Notes: generated by a model from the sequence alone, not told the origin. Shown: positions 42,859 through 52,515, counted from the stretch's first letter. The stretch is DNA of 56,233 bases from Bacteroidota bacterium (GCA_018266765.1 JAFDZU010000041.1:46934-103166); one strand, 5' to 3'. Made by a program: numbers and translations.

Positions 42859-44405
42859 AAAGCACCAATTTCGGCAGTCTGATTGAAGTTAGTATTCAGA
42901 TAGCTATACATCACAGAATCTGTACGAACACAATCCCAACTTGATTTGTTATGTCCATATATTGTTGGATGAACATCATTCTTTTGTACAACAAGCCAAT
43001 GTGAGAGTTTTACTTCTTCAAACATTTCTTGATAAGCACCTTTTGGAACTACGGTTGCATAATAATACATTGGCATTGAGAATTTGGAAATAGGGTGCTC
43101 ATCTAATAATCGGTAAATATAGCTTGCGGCAGTAGTTATAGCGAAAGTTCTTCCTTTTTTCTTCGATGAGCGGATAAATTCTGAAATATCTCGAGTATCG
43201 TCTATAATTCGAGCAGGGTTATCTAAGCTTTGAAACGTTACCCAAGTATTTTGATTTGACGAATAATAACGATATCCGGCTTGAATGTTTTTAAAAAATC
43301 GTGGTAACGGACTCATTAATAAACCAGATAAACAAAGCAATGTAGCCGTAAATTTCCATGATTTTACAGTCGAATTCCAATTTGTTTGTATAAAAGTGAA
43401 TGCTGAACTTAATCCTATTGCAGAAAGTGCTGAAAACGGAATGAACAATCGTAGAAAATGATAAGGCGGAAACTTACGTTCAATGATAATCGAGAGTAAG
43501 AGAAATAAAAAAATAATAAAACAAATACGAACCAATCGACCGGTTGTATTATCATCATCATTGTAATATTTTTTTAAAGATACTCCCAGTCCAAATGCAG
43601 AAGCAAAACTCAGAGTAAGGGAAATATTATCACCAAAAAAATTACCGGTATTCATTAATGCTTTACGAAAAAACTCAATATTGATTGGCGGTATTGACGC
43701 ATAAGCTCGCGTATATTCAAGTACACGCAAATAACCATGTAATACTTCTGAATCAAAAAACGCCCAAAATGAACACGTAGATACCAATAAAAACCCTACC
43801 GTTATATATATTAATCGTTTAGCTTTATTGTTATTAGCTTCTAAAAGTTCCCAAAGCAGAATCGCGGCGAAGATTAAGCCAAACGTGAATTTCATACCAA
43901 AACAAAAACCAGCTAAACCTCCTCTAATAAATAAAAATTTAGTGTCAGTAGATTGTTTTGAAGTGAGATATATTAACCAAATAACAGCAGGAGCAATGAA
44001 ACTTTCACATTCCATAATTTCAGAATTTCCCATTGAACTATAGAGAATTCCATAGACTATTGCTCCGATTATGCCTGTTACTTTATTATGAGTTAAGCGT
44101 TGAATACAAAATAATAATGAAAATACTGTAAATACCTGCCAGAGAAAATCAAAAAAACGATAACTTATGTCTTGATTTCCAAAAAGTACCCTTGCCATTC
44201 CATAGAAAACGAATAGAAGCGGTGGCTTTTGTTCAAAATAATCTGCATATAGTTTTCCTCCACTAAAGAGGACTTCACTTCCTCGAATAAAAATACATTG
44301 GTCTATCCCAAACGGTAAAAATAAAATGGGAACAAGAGTAAGTACTATAAAAAACAAAATAAAAGGATGAGCTAATTGTTTTTGTAATGCAGGAAAATTA
44401 AACAT
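42834..44405 (-). CDS. GT39-like membrane glycosyltransferase
   Basis: A 523-residue polytopic membrane protein. The first extracytoplasmic loop after helix 1 has DQCIFIRGSEVLFSGGKLYADYFEQKPPLLF, quoted here only in part: DQCIFIRG, then LYADYFEQKPPLLF, the pattern of GT39/ArnT-like enzymes in which the acidic residues and the KPP contribute to catalysis. Multiple transmembrane helices follow (about 80-400), then a soluble C-terminal domain. It would use a polyprenyl-phosphate sugar donor; the acceptor is unknown. Its stop codon lies within the end of the convergent GT87-like gene (25-base overlap). Confidence 0.6.
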   Translation of the reverse strand: MFNFPALQKQLAHPFILFFIVLTLVPILFLPFGIDQCIFIRGSEVLFSGGKLYADYFEQKPPLLFVFYGMARVLFGNQDISYRFFDFLWQVFTVFSLLFCIQRLTHNKVTGIIGAIVYGILYSSMGNSEIMECESFIAPAVIWLIYLTSKQSTDTKFLFIRGGLAGFCFGMKFTFGLIFAAILLWELLEANNNKAKRLIYITVGFLLVSTCSFWAFFDSEVLHGYLRVLEYTRAYASIPPINIEFFRKALMNTGNFFGDNISLTLSFASAFGLGVSLKKYYNDDDNTTGRLVRICFIIFLFLLLSIIIERKFPPYHFLRLFIPFSALSAIGLSSAFTFIQTNWNSTVKSWKFTATLLCLSGLLMSPLPRFFKNIQAGYRYYSSNQNTWVTFQSLDNPARIIDDTRDISEFIRSSKKKGRTFAITTAASYIYRLLDEHPISKFSMPMYYYATVVPKGAYQEMFEEVKLSHWLVVQKNDVHPTIYGHNKSSWDCVRTDSVMYSYLNTNFNQTAEIGAFYVFERKD

Positions 44406-44876
44406 ATCGGATAACTGATATTTGAAGTTTATTCAAAAAATATTCATAAGATGATAAGGTGCAATTTACGAATTTAATGGTAAAATAAGGATAGAGATAG
44501 CACTATTGGGATTGATATTCCCGTTTTTGGGGAGAAGAGCTATTTCTGGTATAGTGGAAAATTCACCAATTCGGTTGTTTGTTTTATCAGACTAGTTTCA
44601 TAACTTTGTAGTAGGCAAGTAATAAAAACGGTTGCAACAATCGCCTAAACTTTCAATCTAAAAATTGAATGTTTATATTGTTCTGTTAAATCAATGAATT
44701 AATGGATGAACAAGTTGTGCGATTTATTGATTTAAAATTGTTCAAAACAATCATTTTAAGAACAATTCGTGTTACTTCATTCAAAATTTTTTAGAAGTCT
44801 TTTTTACCTGTATAATCAATTCAACTCTATTATTTACAAGTAAAATACTTTGCATCCATTAGAATAATTTAACTTT
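44406..44876. other. 471-base gene-free stretch upstream of oligopeptidase B
   Basis: No coding ORF is convincing. An inverted repeat TTCAAT/ATTGAA is at about 44656-44673, and two alternative hairpins share the arm at 44737-44742/43 (partners 44746-44751 or 44760-44766). Just before the S9 gene, TACTTTG (44846-44852) is a near match to the -7 consensus but one base short. Otherwise I see nothing recognisable. Confidence 0.5.
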
Positions 44877-46931
44877 ATGACTCAAACAACTTTAGCCAGT
44901 AAACCACCGATAGCAAACAAAATTCCAATTTCAACCTCAATCCATAACACTACACTTATTGATGATTATGCTTGGCTGAGAGGCAAAGAAAAATCTGAAG
45001 TGATTGAATATCTTAATGCAGAAAATACATATACTCAATCAGTGATGTCGGATACCGAACAAGTTCAACTCGAATTGTATAAAGAACTTCGGGGTCGAAT
45101 AAAGGAAACAGATCAAACAACTTTAGATAAAATGGGAGAATATTTCTATTATTCGAGAACTGAAGAAGGGAAGCAATATTCGATTTATTGTAGAAAATTC
45201 GGAACTGAAGATGCAAACGAAGAAATTATATTAGATGTAAACTTGCTGGCTGAAGGACATCCTTTTTTCACACTCGGTACTCTAAAGGTAAGTCCTGACC
45301 ATTCACTACTTGGTTTTACTTATGATATTGATGGGTCTGAACGATTCACAGTTGCTATTAAAGATTTAGCTAATAACACTATTCTAACAGATAAGTTGGC
45401 AAATACTTCTGGAAGTATAGTATGGCTTAATGATAATAAAACCTTTCTTTACAATCTTTTAGACGAAACTTTTCGTTCTTTCAAAGCTTACAAACATATA
45501 TTAGGAACTGAACAAGTAAACGATGAATTACTACTACATGAGAAGGATGAGTCTTTCTCAATTGCAATAGATAAGTCTAAAGATGATCAAACGATTTTAG
45601 TTGGAGTACACAGCTCGACTACAAGTGAATATTATTTTGCTGATGCAAATAGTACCTGTAAGTCACTTACAATGTTTGCAACTCGTGTTCATGAAATTGA
45701 ATATCACCTTGATGCGGCTGATGAAATATTCTATATCCAAACTAATGAAGAGGCAAAGAATTTCAGATTAATGACTACACCATTTTCTAATTACTCCAGA
45801 ACTAATTGGAATGAAATTATTCCTCACAGACCTGAAACTAAACTTCAGAGTTTCGAAATATTTGAAAAATTTATTGTTGCTAAAGAATCAACAGCAGGAC
45901 TGGAGCAATTTAGAATTCAAAACATTAAAACGAACGATGTTCGATATATCCATTTTAGTGAAACAGCATACTCAATTGCTCACGGAAGAAATTTTATTGC
46001 TGAATCTTCTACGTTTCGATTTAGTTTTAGTTCACCGGTAACTCCAATTACAGTTATAGATTATAATTTTGTAACAGGTGAGCAAACTATGGTAAAACAA
46101 TCAGAAATACCTAATTATAATCCGGAAAACTATGTAGTAGAGAGAGTCTATGCGCTTGCAAATGATGGTACGCAAATACCAATCACCGTAATCTTCAAAA
46201 AAGGAATTGAACTTGACAGTACAAACCTATTGTATTTATATGGTTATGGTTCTTATGGTATTTCGATGCCCGATAGTTTTTCATCGAAAATAATTACTCT
46301 ATTAAATAAAGGTTTTATTTACGCTGTGGCGCATGTTCGAGGTGGCTCGGAAATGGGGGAACAGTGGCATGATTCAGGCAAAATGTTATTGAAAAAGAAT
46401 ACTTTTACCGATTTTATATGTTCGGCTGAATATTTAATAGAAAAAAAATATACATCTGCGAAGAAAATAGCAATTGAAGGACGAAGTGCAGGCGGACTTT
46501 TAGTCGGTGCAGTGACAAATATGCGACCGGATTTGTTCAATGTGGTTATTGCCGGTGTTCCATTCGTAGATATGATGAATACTATGCTTGATTCTACACT
46601 TCCTTTAACTATTGGTGAATACGAAGAGTGGGGAAATCCAAACGAGAAACAGTATTTTGATTATATGTTGTCATATTCACCGTATGATAACGTAACAGCA
46701 AAATCTTATCCGCATATATTAGCTCTTGCAGGAATCAGTGACCCGCGTGTTTCGTATTGGGAACCTGCTAAATGGGTAGCAAAATTACGTAAACTCAAGA
46801 CGGATGATAATATCATTCTTTTAAAAACAAATATGGATTCCGGACATTTTGGTGCATCCGGAAGATTCGATTATTTGAAAGAAATTGCCTTTCAATATGC
46901 GTTTGTTTTGAAAATATTTGGATTACTTTAA
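44877..46931 (+). CDS. ptrB: Oligopeptidase B (prolyl oligopeptidase family S9A)
   Basis: A 684-residue serine peptidase. An N-terminal beta-propeller (about 70-400) is followed by the alpha/beta hydrolase domain. The catalytic triad is visible: S537 in GRSAGG, D622 in GISDPRVSYWEP and H657 in DSGHFGASGR. The segments GYGSYGISM and VRGGSEMGEQWH (about 463-492) match oligopeptidase B, which cleaves short peptides after Lys/Arg. There is no signal peptide, so it is cytoplasmic or periplasmic by an unknown route. It is followed after 40 bases by the TPR/transglutaminase gene on the same strand. Confidence 0.9.
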   Translation: MTQTTLASKPPIANKIPISTSIHNTTLIDDYAWLRGKEKSEVIEYLNAENTYTQSVMSDTEQVQLELYKELRGRIKETDQTTLDKMGEYFYYSRTEEGKQYSIYCRKFGTEDANEEIILDVNLLAEGHPFFTLGTLKVSPDHSLLGFTYDIDGSERFTVAIKDLANNTILTDKLANTSGSIVWLNDNKTFLYNLLDETFRSFKAYKHILGTEQVNDELLLHEKDESFSIAIDKSKDDQTILVGVHSSTTSEYYFADANSTCKSLTMFATRVHEIEYHLDAADEIFYIQTNEEAKNFRLMTTPFSNYSRTNWNEIIPHRPETKLQSFEIFEKFIVAKESTAGLEQFRIQNIKTNDVRYIHFSETAYSIAHGRNFIAESSTFRFSFSSPVTPITVIDYNFVTGEQTMVKQSEIPNYNPENYVVERVYALANDGTQIPITVIFKKGIELDSTNLLYLYGYGSYGISMPDSFSSKIITLLNKGFIYAVAHVRGGSEMGEQWHDSGKMLLKKNTFTDFICSAEYLIEKKYTSAKKIAIEGRSAGGLLVGAVTNMRPDLFNVVIAGVPFVDMMNTMLDSTLPLTIGEYEEWGNPNEKQYFDYMLSYSPYDNVTAKSYPHILALAGISDPRVSYWEPAKWVAKLRKLKTDDNIILLKTNMDSGHFGASGRFDYLKEIAFQYAFVLKIFGLL

Positions 46932-46971
46932 TTTTAACAGCACTAAAATATAGTATAGATAATAGAACAAT

Positions 46972-49900
46972 ATGAAAAAATTACAAACAGTATTGATAGT
47001 ATTATTAACAATAGCAAGTAATTCATTTGCAATTGCTTCTGAAAGTTCAAAATTAGTAGATGAAGCATGGAATGCTTGGGAACAAAATGATAATTCCACC
47101 GTTGAATTAAAATTTCTACAAGCTATTAAAACTGATTCATCAAATACTCGTGCCTACGTGGGTTTAGCATTACTCTATGAAATTCAAAGAAAAGAAACTA
47201 AAGCATGGGAAGTATTTAAAAATGTATTAAAATCAGAAAAAGATGCAACTCCATATCTTTATGCTGAATGGGTTACTGCGAAAATTAATTCAATTCAACA
47301 AACGAATGCAAGTGTTGTTGAAATGATGGAGCAAATTTCCAAAAAAGGTGATAAAGACGGAATACTAAAAGCTATGGCTCATGAAGTATTAGGAAATATT
47401 TATCAAAGAAAAGGGCAACTTGCTAAAGCTAAAGAACATTATAAATCAATTGGTGCATTGGAGCAGTGGACTATAATTGGCCCCTATGAAAATATTTCTG
47501 CAAGTGGTTTCAATGCTGTCTATCCTCCCGAGATGGAATATGATATTACCAAAGAATATCCAGGAAAAAATGATGTACCAACCAAATGGTTTTTACCTCC
47601 AACTATAAAATTAGATAAGTGGCTCGATTTTCAGTCATATTTTGGAGACAGACAATCAATTCTATACGCAAATACTTTTGTTTATTCACCTAAAAAGCAA
47701 AATGTAAATGTTAGAGTAGGAACTTCCGGTTCTCTCAAAACATTTTTGAATGACGTTGAAATCATTCGAGATTCACTCGAAACAAACAATGATTTTGATA
47801 CCTATATCGTAGAAACTGAGCTTCAAGAAGGTTGGAATCGTTTACTTGTAAAAGTGGGAAGTTCTGAGTTAGACAGATGTAATTTTTTAGCCCGAATTAC
47901 GGATTCATTCGGAGAACCAATTCCGGGATTAAAATCAAGCTCAGAAGCTCAAAAATATACTAAAGCATCACCGAGTACTATCAAGAATATTCCACTCTTC
48001 GCTACTGAATATTTTAAAAATAAAATACTTGAAAGTCCAAATAATATAGAAAATTATATACTGTTGGCTGATTGTTATTTACGAAATGATCAGGCAATAG
48101 AAGCGGAATTAATTTTAAGAAAAGCACAGAAACTTTCTCCCAATTGTGGATTGATATACAAATATTTCATTGATGCTTATGCACGCGGTCGAAAACGCGA
48201 TGAATTAGTGACAACATATGAGAAAATGGTTGCACTTCCGAATAAAGATTTAATTGATCCCCTACTTTATAAGTATTCTCAATATTTAGATAATGAAGAT
48301 TATGACAGAGCCGAAGAAATGCTTAATAAATTGGAAGTTTTACAACCTGAATCCGAGTCAGTTCTCAGTTTACGAATTGAGTTATATGGTAAGAAAAAAT
48401 TGACAGAAAAAGTGATTCAATTAGCTAAAGATGGATATAAAAAATTTCCTACAAATTGGAAATATGTTAATCTTGCGTGTACTATAGATTATCAACTTAC
48501 CAGAAAACAAGATGGAACCATAGATATTTTGACGAAATTTCTGGAAAAGGATTATACTGATGGTGCACTTTCATATCTTGCAAAAGCATATTTAGAAGCA
48601 TCTAAAATAAAAGAATGGGAAGAAACATACCAGAAAATGTTGGAATATTCTCCTGCTTCACCGGGATATTATTATCAAATGGCGAATGTATTTACAACAC
48701 TTCAAAAATATGACAGAGCCGCTCAAATGATGAATAAAGCTCTATCATTCTGTCCGTCTTGCGGTGTATATTGGTCTAAATTAGGAGATGTTCAGCGGAG
48801 TGATAAAAATATTCCTTCAGCGAAAGAATCATATCAAAAAGCACTGCAATTTACACCGACAGATTATGACAGCCGAGATATACTACGAGAACTCAACGGT
48901 AAAAAGTCAATCTTTACTGCTTTAGGCGAAGGGAATATTGATAGCTTGGTAAAAGCTGCACCGACAGCAGAACAGCAACCCGAATCTCCTGCATGTGTTG
49001 TCTTAGATAAATCAACCCGAGTTGTCTATCCTCAGGGAGCTTCAGAAACTTCACAAGAACTATTACTTCGATTATATAATGATAAAGGAATTGACAGGTT
49101 TAAAGAATATTATTTAGGGTATAATTCATATTCTCAGTCGTTAATAATCGAAAAAGCTGTAACTATCAAATCGGACGGAACTGAAATACGAGGAGATATA
49201 AGCAAAAATCATATTGTATTTAAGTCTCTTGAAAAAAATGACTATATTTATATCAAGTGGCATATCAGGAATTTTAATACAGGAAAACTTGCAAAACATT
49301 TTTGGGATGAATTTTATTTTAACGGTTTCTTCCCTTTAAAAAATGCAGAATTTTCACTCTTGATTCCTAAAGGAATGGATTTTCATTATCAAGCACAAAA
49401 CCTATCAATTGAACCTACTGTCAGTTCAACTCCTGACGGACAACTATTTGTATGGAAATTACAAAATCAAGAAGGCATAGTGTATGAAGCAGAAATGCCT
49501 GATATTGATGAAGTTGGAAAAATGGTAAGGGTTTCATCAATTCCTGATTGGAATTATTTGGTTAATTGGTATGATGAAATTGCCAAAACTAAAGCTCAAT
49601 CTACGTATGAAATTCAGGAAAAAGTTCAAGAATTAATGCCGAATCAAAATGCACTGACTAAAGAGCAAAAAATCAAAACAATCTATGATTATATTACAGA
49701 AAATATTCGGTATTCGAGTGTTTCTTTTCGACAGTCGGGCTTGATTCCTCAAAAAGCTCGAGATGTATTAGTCAATAAAATAGGGGATTGTAAAGATGTT
49801 GCAACTCTTGGAATCGCAATGTTGCGCGAAGTTGGGATACCTGCAAATTATGTTTTAGTAAATAGCGGAGACGAAGAACAAAAAAATAATATTCCGCCTT

Positions 49901-50724
49901 CAATTGAATTTAACCATTGTATAGTTGCAGTAGATAATGGAACTAATCCACCTACTTTTTTGGATTTAACGGCGAATAATCATCCGGTTGGGTCTATTCC
50001 CACAATGGACAGGGATGCGTTTTCATTGGTAATTAAACCGGGAAATACTCAACCAATCTTATTACCCAGAGTTCAATCAGCCGCACCAAATATGATAGCA
50101 AATACAACATTGACCCTCGATGAAACGAACAATGCAGTTCTATCGAATTCTACAGAATATTCGGGTGTACTAACAGCAAATTTAAGAGCAAGATTTCGGA
50201 ACAAAACTTCTACTGAGCGAGAAAAATCTATGCAGAGCGAACTAAGTTCAGAATTTCCCAGTGTAAAACTTAAAAAGTTTGATGTATCAAATCTTGAAGA
50301 CTTAAGTTCATCTATAGTATATGGATATACATGTGAAATTCCTAATTATGTTACTGATGCCGGAGATTTTAAATTAGTGAAAATACCTTGGAAAGATGAT
50401 CTTCGTGCCGACGATGCACTTTCATATGACCATAGAACCTATCCTATGAAATACAGAAGCGGTGTGGATACGTCAAGTGAGGAAATTAGCATTAAATTAC
50501 CGAATGAATATGAACCTGTTGATGTACCAAAATCTAAACAACTTACATCGCCGATTGCAGATTATTCTGTAGAATATTCTTATTCATCAGGTATTTTGAA
50601 AGCAAAGCGAGTATTTATTTACAAAAAATCTCTCGTTGAAACCGATCAATATAATGATTTTAAAAAATTCTATAATGCTGTTGTGAAAGAAGATGCTAAA
50701 CAGATACTTTTGAAAAAAAGTTAA
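46972..50724 (+). CDS. Large TPR protein with DUF3857 and transglutaminase-like domain
   Basis: A 1250-residue exported protein with a signal peptide ending near AIAS (about residue 24). The N-terminal part (about 30-130) and the middle (about 340-660) are tetratricopeptide-like repeats rich in alanine, tyrosine and leucine. A DUF3857-like beta region (about 690-880) precedes a transglutaminase-like domain whose triad is complete: C940 in GDCKD, H982 in FNHC and D998 in FLDLTA. The C-terminal 200 residues are beta-rich. Such proteins are common in Bacteroidota and their substrates are unknown; cross-linking or protein hydrolysis in the periplasm is possible. It ends at a strong bidirectional terminator. 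Confidence 0.8.
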   Translation: MKKLQTVLIVLLTIASNSFAIASESSKLVDEAWNAWEQNDNSTVELKFLQAIKTDSSNTRAYVGLALLYEIQRKETKAWEVFKNVLKSEKDATPYLYAEWVTAKINSIQQTNASVVEMMEQISKKGDKDGILKAMAHEVLGNIYQRKGQLAKAKEHYKSIGALEQWTIIGPYENISASGFNAVYPPEMEYDITKEYPGKNDVPTKWFLPPTIKLDKWLDFQSYFGDRQSILYANTFVYSPKKQNVNVRVGTSGSLKTFLNDVEIIRDSLETNNDFDTYIVETELQEGWNRLLVKVGSSELDRCNFLARITDSFGEPIPGLKSSSEAQKYTKASPSTIKNIPLFATEYFKNKILESPNNIENYILLADCYLRNDQAIEAELILRKAQKLSPNCGLIYKYFIDAYARGRKRDELVTTYEKMVALPNKDLIDPLLYKYSQYLDNEDYDRAEEMLNKLEVLQPESESVLSLRIELYGKKKLTEKVIQLAKDGYKKFPTNWKYVNLACTIDYQLTRKQDGTIDILTKFLEKDYTDGALSYLAKAYLEASKIKEWEETYQKMLEYSPASPGYYYQMANVFTTLQKYDRAAQMMNKALSFCPSCGVYWSKLGDVQRSDKNIPSAKESYQKALQFTPTDYDSRDILRELNGKKSIFTALGEGNIDSLVKAAPTAEQQPESPACVVLDKSTRVVYPQGASETSQELLLRLYNDKGIDRFKEYYLGYNSYSQSLIIEKAVTIKSDGTEIRGDISKNHIVFKSLEKNDYIYIKWHIRNFNTGKLAKHFWDEFYFNGFFPLKNAEFSLLIPKGMDFHYQAQNLSIEPTVSSTPDGQLFVWKLQNQEGIVYEAEMPDIDEVGKMVRVSSIPDWNYLVNWYDEIAKTKAQSTYEIQEKVQELMPNQNALTKEQKIKTIYDYITENIRYSSVSFRQSGLIPQKARDVLVNKIGDCKDVATLGIAMLREVGIPANYVLVNSGDEEQKNNIPPSIEFNHCIVAVDNGTNPPTFLDLTANNHPVGSIPTMDRDAFSLVIKPGNTQPILLPRVQSAAPNMIANTTLTLDETNNAVLSNSTEYSGVLTANLRARFRNKTSTEREKSMQSELSSEFPSVKLKKFDVSNLEDLSSSIVYGYTCEIPNYVTDAGDFKLVKIPWKDDLRADDALSYDHRTYPMKYRSGVDTSSEEISIKLPNEYEPVDVPKSKQLTSPIADYSVEYSYSSGILKAKRVFIYKKSLVETDQYNDFKKFYNAVVKEDAKQILLKKS

Positions 50725-50746
50725 AAACACAGCTAAATATAATGAT

Positions 50747-50790
50747 AAAAAAGCGGCAAACTATTCTAAATAGTTTGCCGCTTTTTTTTA
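50747..50790. terminator. bidirectional intrinsic terminator
   Basis: Perfect 15-base arms at 50751-50765 and 50769-50783 enclose a 3-base loop. An A-run (50747-50750) and a T-run (from 50782) flank it, so it can terminate transcription from both sides. It lies between the convergent transglutaminase and Ser/Gly/Arg-rich genes. Confidence 0.93.
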
Positions 50791-50804
50791 CGAAACCAAA
50801 TGTT

Positions 50805-51479
50805 TTAATCGAACGAAGAATTAGAACCAATCCCCATTCGTCTTCGACGTAAAACCTTTATAACAATATAAATTATAAAGCCACCAACTAACAATGTAAA
50901 AATTAGAGTAGAATATGAAAACGTAGGTGGATAAACCTCTACAGATCCATCCGGCATCGTTACATAGCTTGGCTGAGTATAATAATAAGCAGGATGAAAT
51001 GGAGTTCGCCACATGAATGGAACACTTCCCATCATGTAGCCCATCATAAATCCGTCGCCACGCCCACCGTAATTATGAACTACATAATTTTGATTAGCAC
51101 CAGAGCTGTTTGGTAATGTCATTGGAGTACTTTTTCGCGGTATACCATACGAACGAGTATAGTCAGATCCGGAATTCAAGCGAGTTCCTCCAAAACTAGA
51201 ACGAGGAGCTGGAGTGGATGACCTTCCAAATGAGCTTGATGGGGAATTGGGGCGAGAATACGAAGGTCTTGGACTCGGACGAGAATACGAAGGAGCACTT
51301 GGGCGTGAGCTGCCTCTACTACCACCAAAACTTCTGCTACCACCAGAACTTCGACCACCTCCACCACGACTGCCCCCAAAACTTCCTCGAGCATCGGCTA
51401 ATGTTGGTATTAAAATCAGAGAACAAATTGCTATTAGTCCGAAAAACCATCCCAAACGGGAAGAAACTTTCATGTTCAT
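50805..51479 (-). CDS. Exported Ser/Gly/Arg/Pro-rich protein with C-terminal transmembrane helix, unknown
   Basis: A 224-residue protein I do not recognise. A signal peptide (hydrophobic core GLIAICSLILIPTLADA) ends near residue 30. Residues about 31-110 are low complexity, built of G, S, R and P (for example GGSRGGGGRSSGG and PSYSRPSPRPS), and are probably disordered and positively charged. A central region has GRGDGFMMGYMMGS, and a single transmembrane helix (LIFTLLVGGFIIYIVI) near 190-205 is followed by an RRRR cluster, which places the C-terminus inside. Its ATG overlaps the upstream stop as ATGA, so it is translationally coupled to the preceding gene. It resembles a stalked, surface-exposed or periplasm-spanning protein. 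Confidence 0.6.
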   Translation of the reverse strand: MNMKVSSRLGWFFGLIAICSLILIPTLADARGSFGGSRGGGGRSSGGSRSFGGSRGSSRPSAPSYSRPSPRPSYSRPNSPSSSFGRSSTPAPRSSFGGTRLNSGSDYTRSYGIPRKSTPMTLPNSSGANQNYVVHNYGGRGDGFMMGYMMGSVPFMWRTPFHPAYYYTQPSYVTMPDGSVEVYPPTFSYSTLIFTLLVGGFIIYIVIKVLRRRRMGIGSNSSFD

Positions 51480-51958
51480 GAGAATACTCCTTCTACTTCA
51501 GTTGAATCATCACTATTTCTAAATGTAATTTCTGCTCTAAATACTGTTGGTTCGTTAGATTCAGGGGCACGACTGAATAAAGATTTTATACCGCCATCTT
51601 TGGTTACATTATTTTTTAAATGTACAAACAGACTTATTATGCCGTCAAGTTGTTCATCATTTCGCAAAACAGTGGTATTACGAATATCTCCATCACTTTC
51701 AACTGTCAACAATTGAAGATTCTGTGCTTCATCTTCAGAATATGAAGGTGGACGAACTTTAACATTCTCAAAATACTCTGTAAATATTTGTTTTGTATAG
51801 ATTACTTTATCAGTACCTTCATACCGTAAAATTGCATCAAAAGTTCCATCTTCGTCTAAATTCAAGAAGATTTCTTTTACACCGCTAAGTTGTTCGCCGT
51901 TAAAATATATGGCTGTATTTTCAAGCCGTCCGTTGCTTTCTATCGAAAAAGACCGCAT
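51476..51958 (-). CDS. Small protein with two internal repeats, unknown function
   Basis: A 160-residue soluble protein without signal peptide that I do not recognise. It contains two copies of an approximately 30-residue unit, one at 4-34 and one at 84-114, with matching cores (SIESNGRLENTAIYFN and TVESDGDIRNTTVLRN, then GEQLSGVKEIF and DEQLDGIISLF). This spacing of 80 residues suggests an internal duplication of a small beta-rich domain. It is acidic. Its stop overlaps the next start (ATGA), so it is coupled to the Ser/Gly/Arg-rich membrane protein. A candidate promoter lies about 55 bases upstream. Confidence 0.6.
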   Translation of the reverse strand: MRSFSIESNGRLENTAIYFNGEQLSGVKEIFLNLDEDGTFDAILRYEGTDKVIYTKQIFTEYFENVKVRPPSYSEDEAQNLQLLTVESDGDIRNTTVLRNDEQLDGIISLFVHLKNNVTKDGGIKSLFSRAPESNEPTVFRAEITFRNSDDSTEVEGVFS

Positions 51959-52011
51959 AATTATTCTTAAATTAATGGTACAAACTCATTATTACTATTA
52001 CTTTCTACGAA

Positions 52012-52019
52012 CAAACATA
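52012..52019 (-). promoter_or_regulatory. candidate -7 box of the 51476-51958 gene
   Basis: The minus strand reads TATGTTTG, matching TAnnTTTG, 53 bases before the ATG. No TTTG is found at the right spacing upstream. Confidence 0.35.
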
Positions 52020-52320
52020 CCTTTTAGTTTCCATAAATGAATATTTTTTTTGATTCTCAGAATTTTAGATTCAAATGTTCGCTGTATTTAAGTAATAATT
52101 GTAAATTTTAGATTCTATAAATTTTACAAGAAAGAAGTTCTGTATAAACTCGCTGTCTTGTCGGTTGTTGAGTGCCTACGGTTTACATATTTATTTGGAG
52201 TATTTCCCGTCCTGTCCGCTTATTACAACTGACCTTCTTCATAACTTTATATTTGGTAAACAATTGAAGTCATAATCAAACTTTAAAAAACACATACCAT
52301 TGGTAGTGCTCGACAATACG

Positions 52321-52337
52321 ATTGTTTTGAAAACAAT
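52321..52337. repeat. perfect 17-base palindrome next to the tandem repeat
   Basis: ATTGTTTT and AAAACAAT are perfect complements around a single G. Its right arm overlaps the first unit of the 21-bp tandem repeat by three bases. Such a palindrome could be a protein-binding site. Confidence 0.5.
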
Positions 52338-52418
52338 GGAGAGTTTCATCTCCTCAATGGAGAGTTTCATTTCTTCAATGGAGCATTTGTTCTCCTCAAT
52401 GGATGTTTTTACTTCATC
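52335..52418. repeat. 21-bp tandem repeat, four degenerate copies
   Basis: Units start at 52335, 52356, 52377 and 52398 and each begins AATGGA. Units 1 and 2 differ at only two positions; units 3 and 4 are progressively more degenerate. Because 21 is a multiple of 3, the minus strand keeps one frame through all copies and gives 7-residue coiled-coil-like units. Confidence 0.85.
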
Positions 52419-52515
52419 GGGTGGGTAGTATTTCTCTTCGGCTTTTGTGTGGTCTTTGGATTTGGTGGAATAGATGAAAGCCGATTATAAAACCAGCTTG
52501 ACGGGGGATTCTTTT

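Larger units (their letters stand above)
52239..52484 (-). pseudogene. possible remnant ORF encoding heptad repeats
   Basis: Between two minus-strand stop codons lies an open frame of 81 codons that contains four 7-residue units (DEVKTSI, EENKCSI and EEMKLSI twice), encoded by the 21-bp tandem repeat. These look like a coiled-coil segment. There is no ATG, GTG or TTG near the 5' end, so it is either a decayed gene fragment or a chance open frame held by the repeat. I call it a possible remnant with low confidence. Confidence 0.3.

Noticed and set aside
51214-51522. Plus-strand proline/leucine-rich ORFs opposite the Ser/Gly/Arg-rich protein
   Set aside because: They are produced by the low-complexity repeat region read on the other strand.
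52335-52418. CRISPR array
   Set aside because: The 21-bp repeats are adjacent without spacers, degenerate and in-frame; there are no cas genes in the window.
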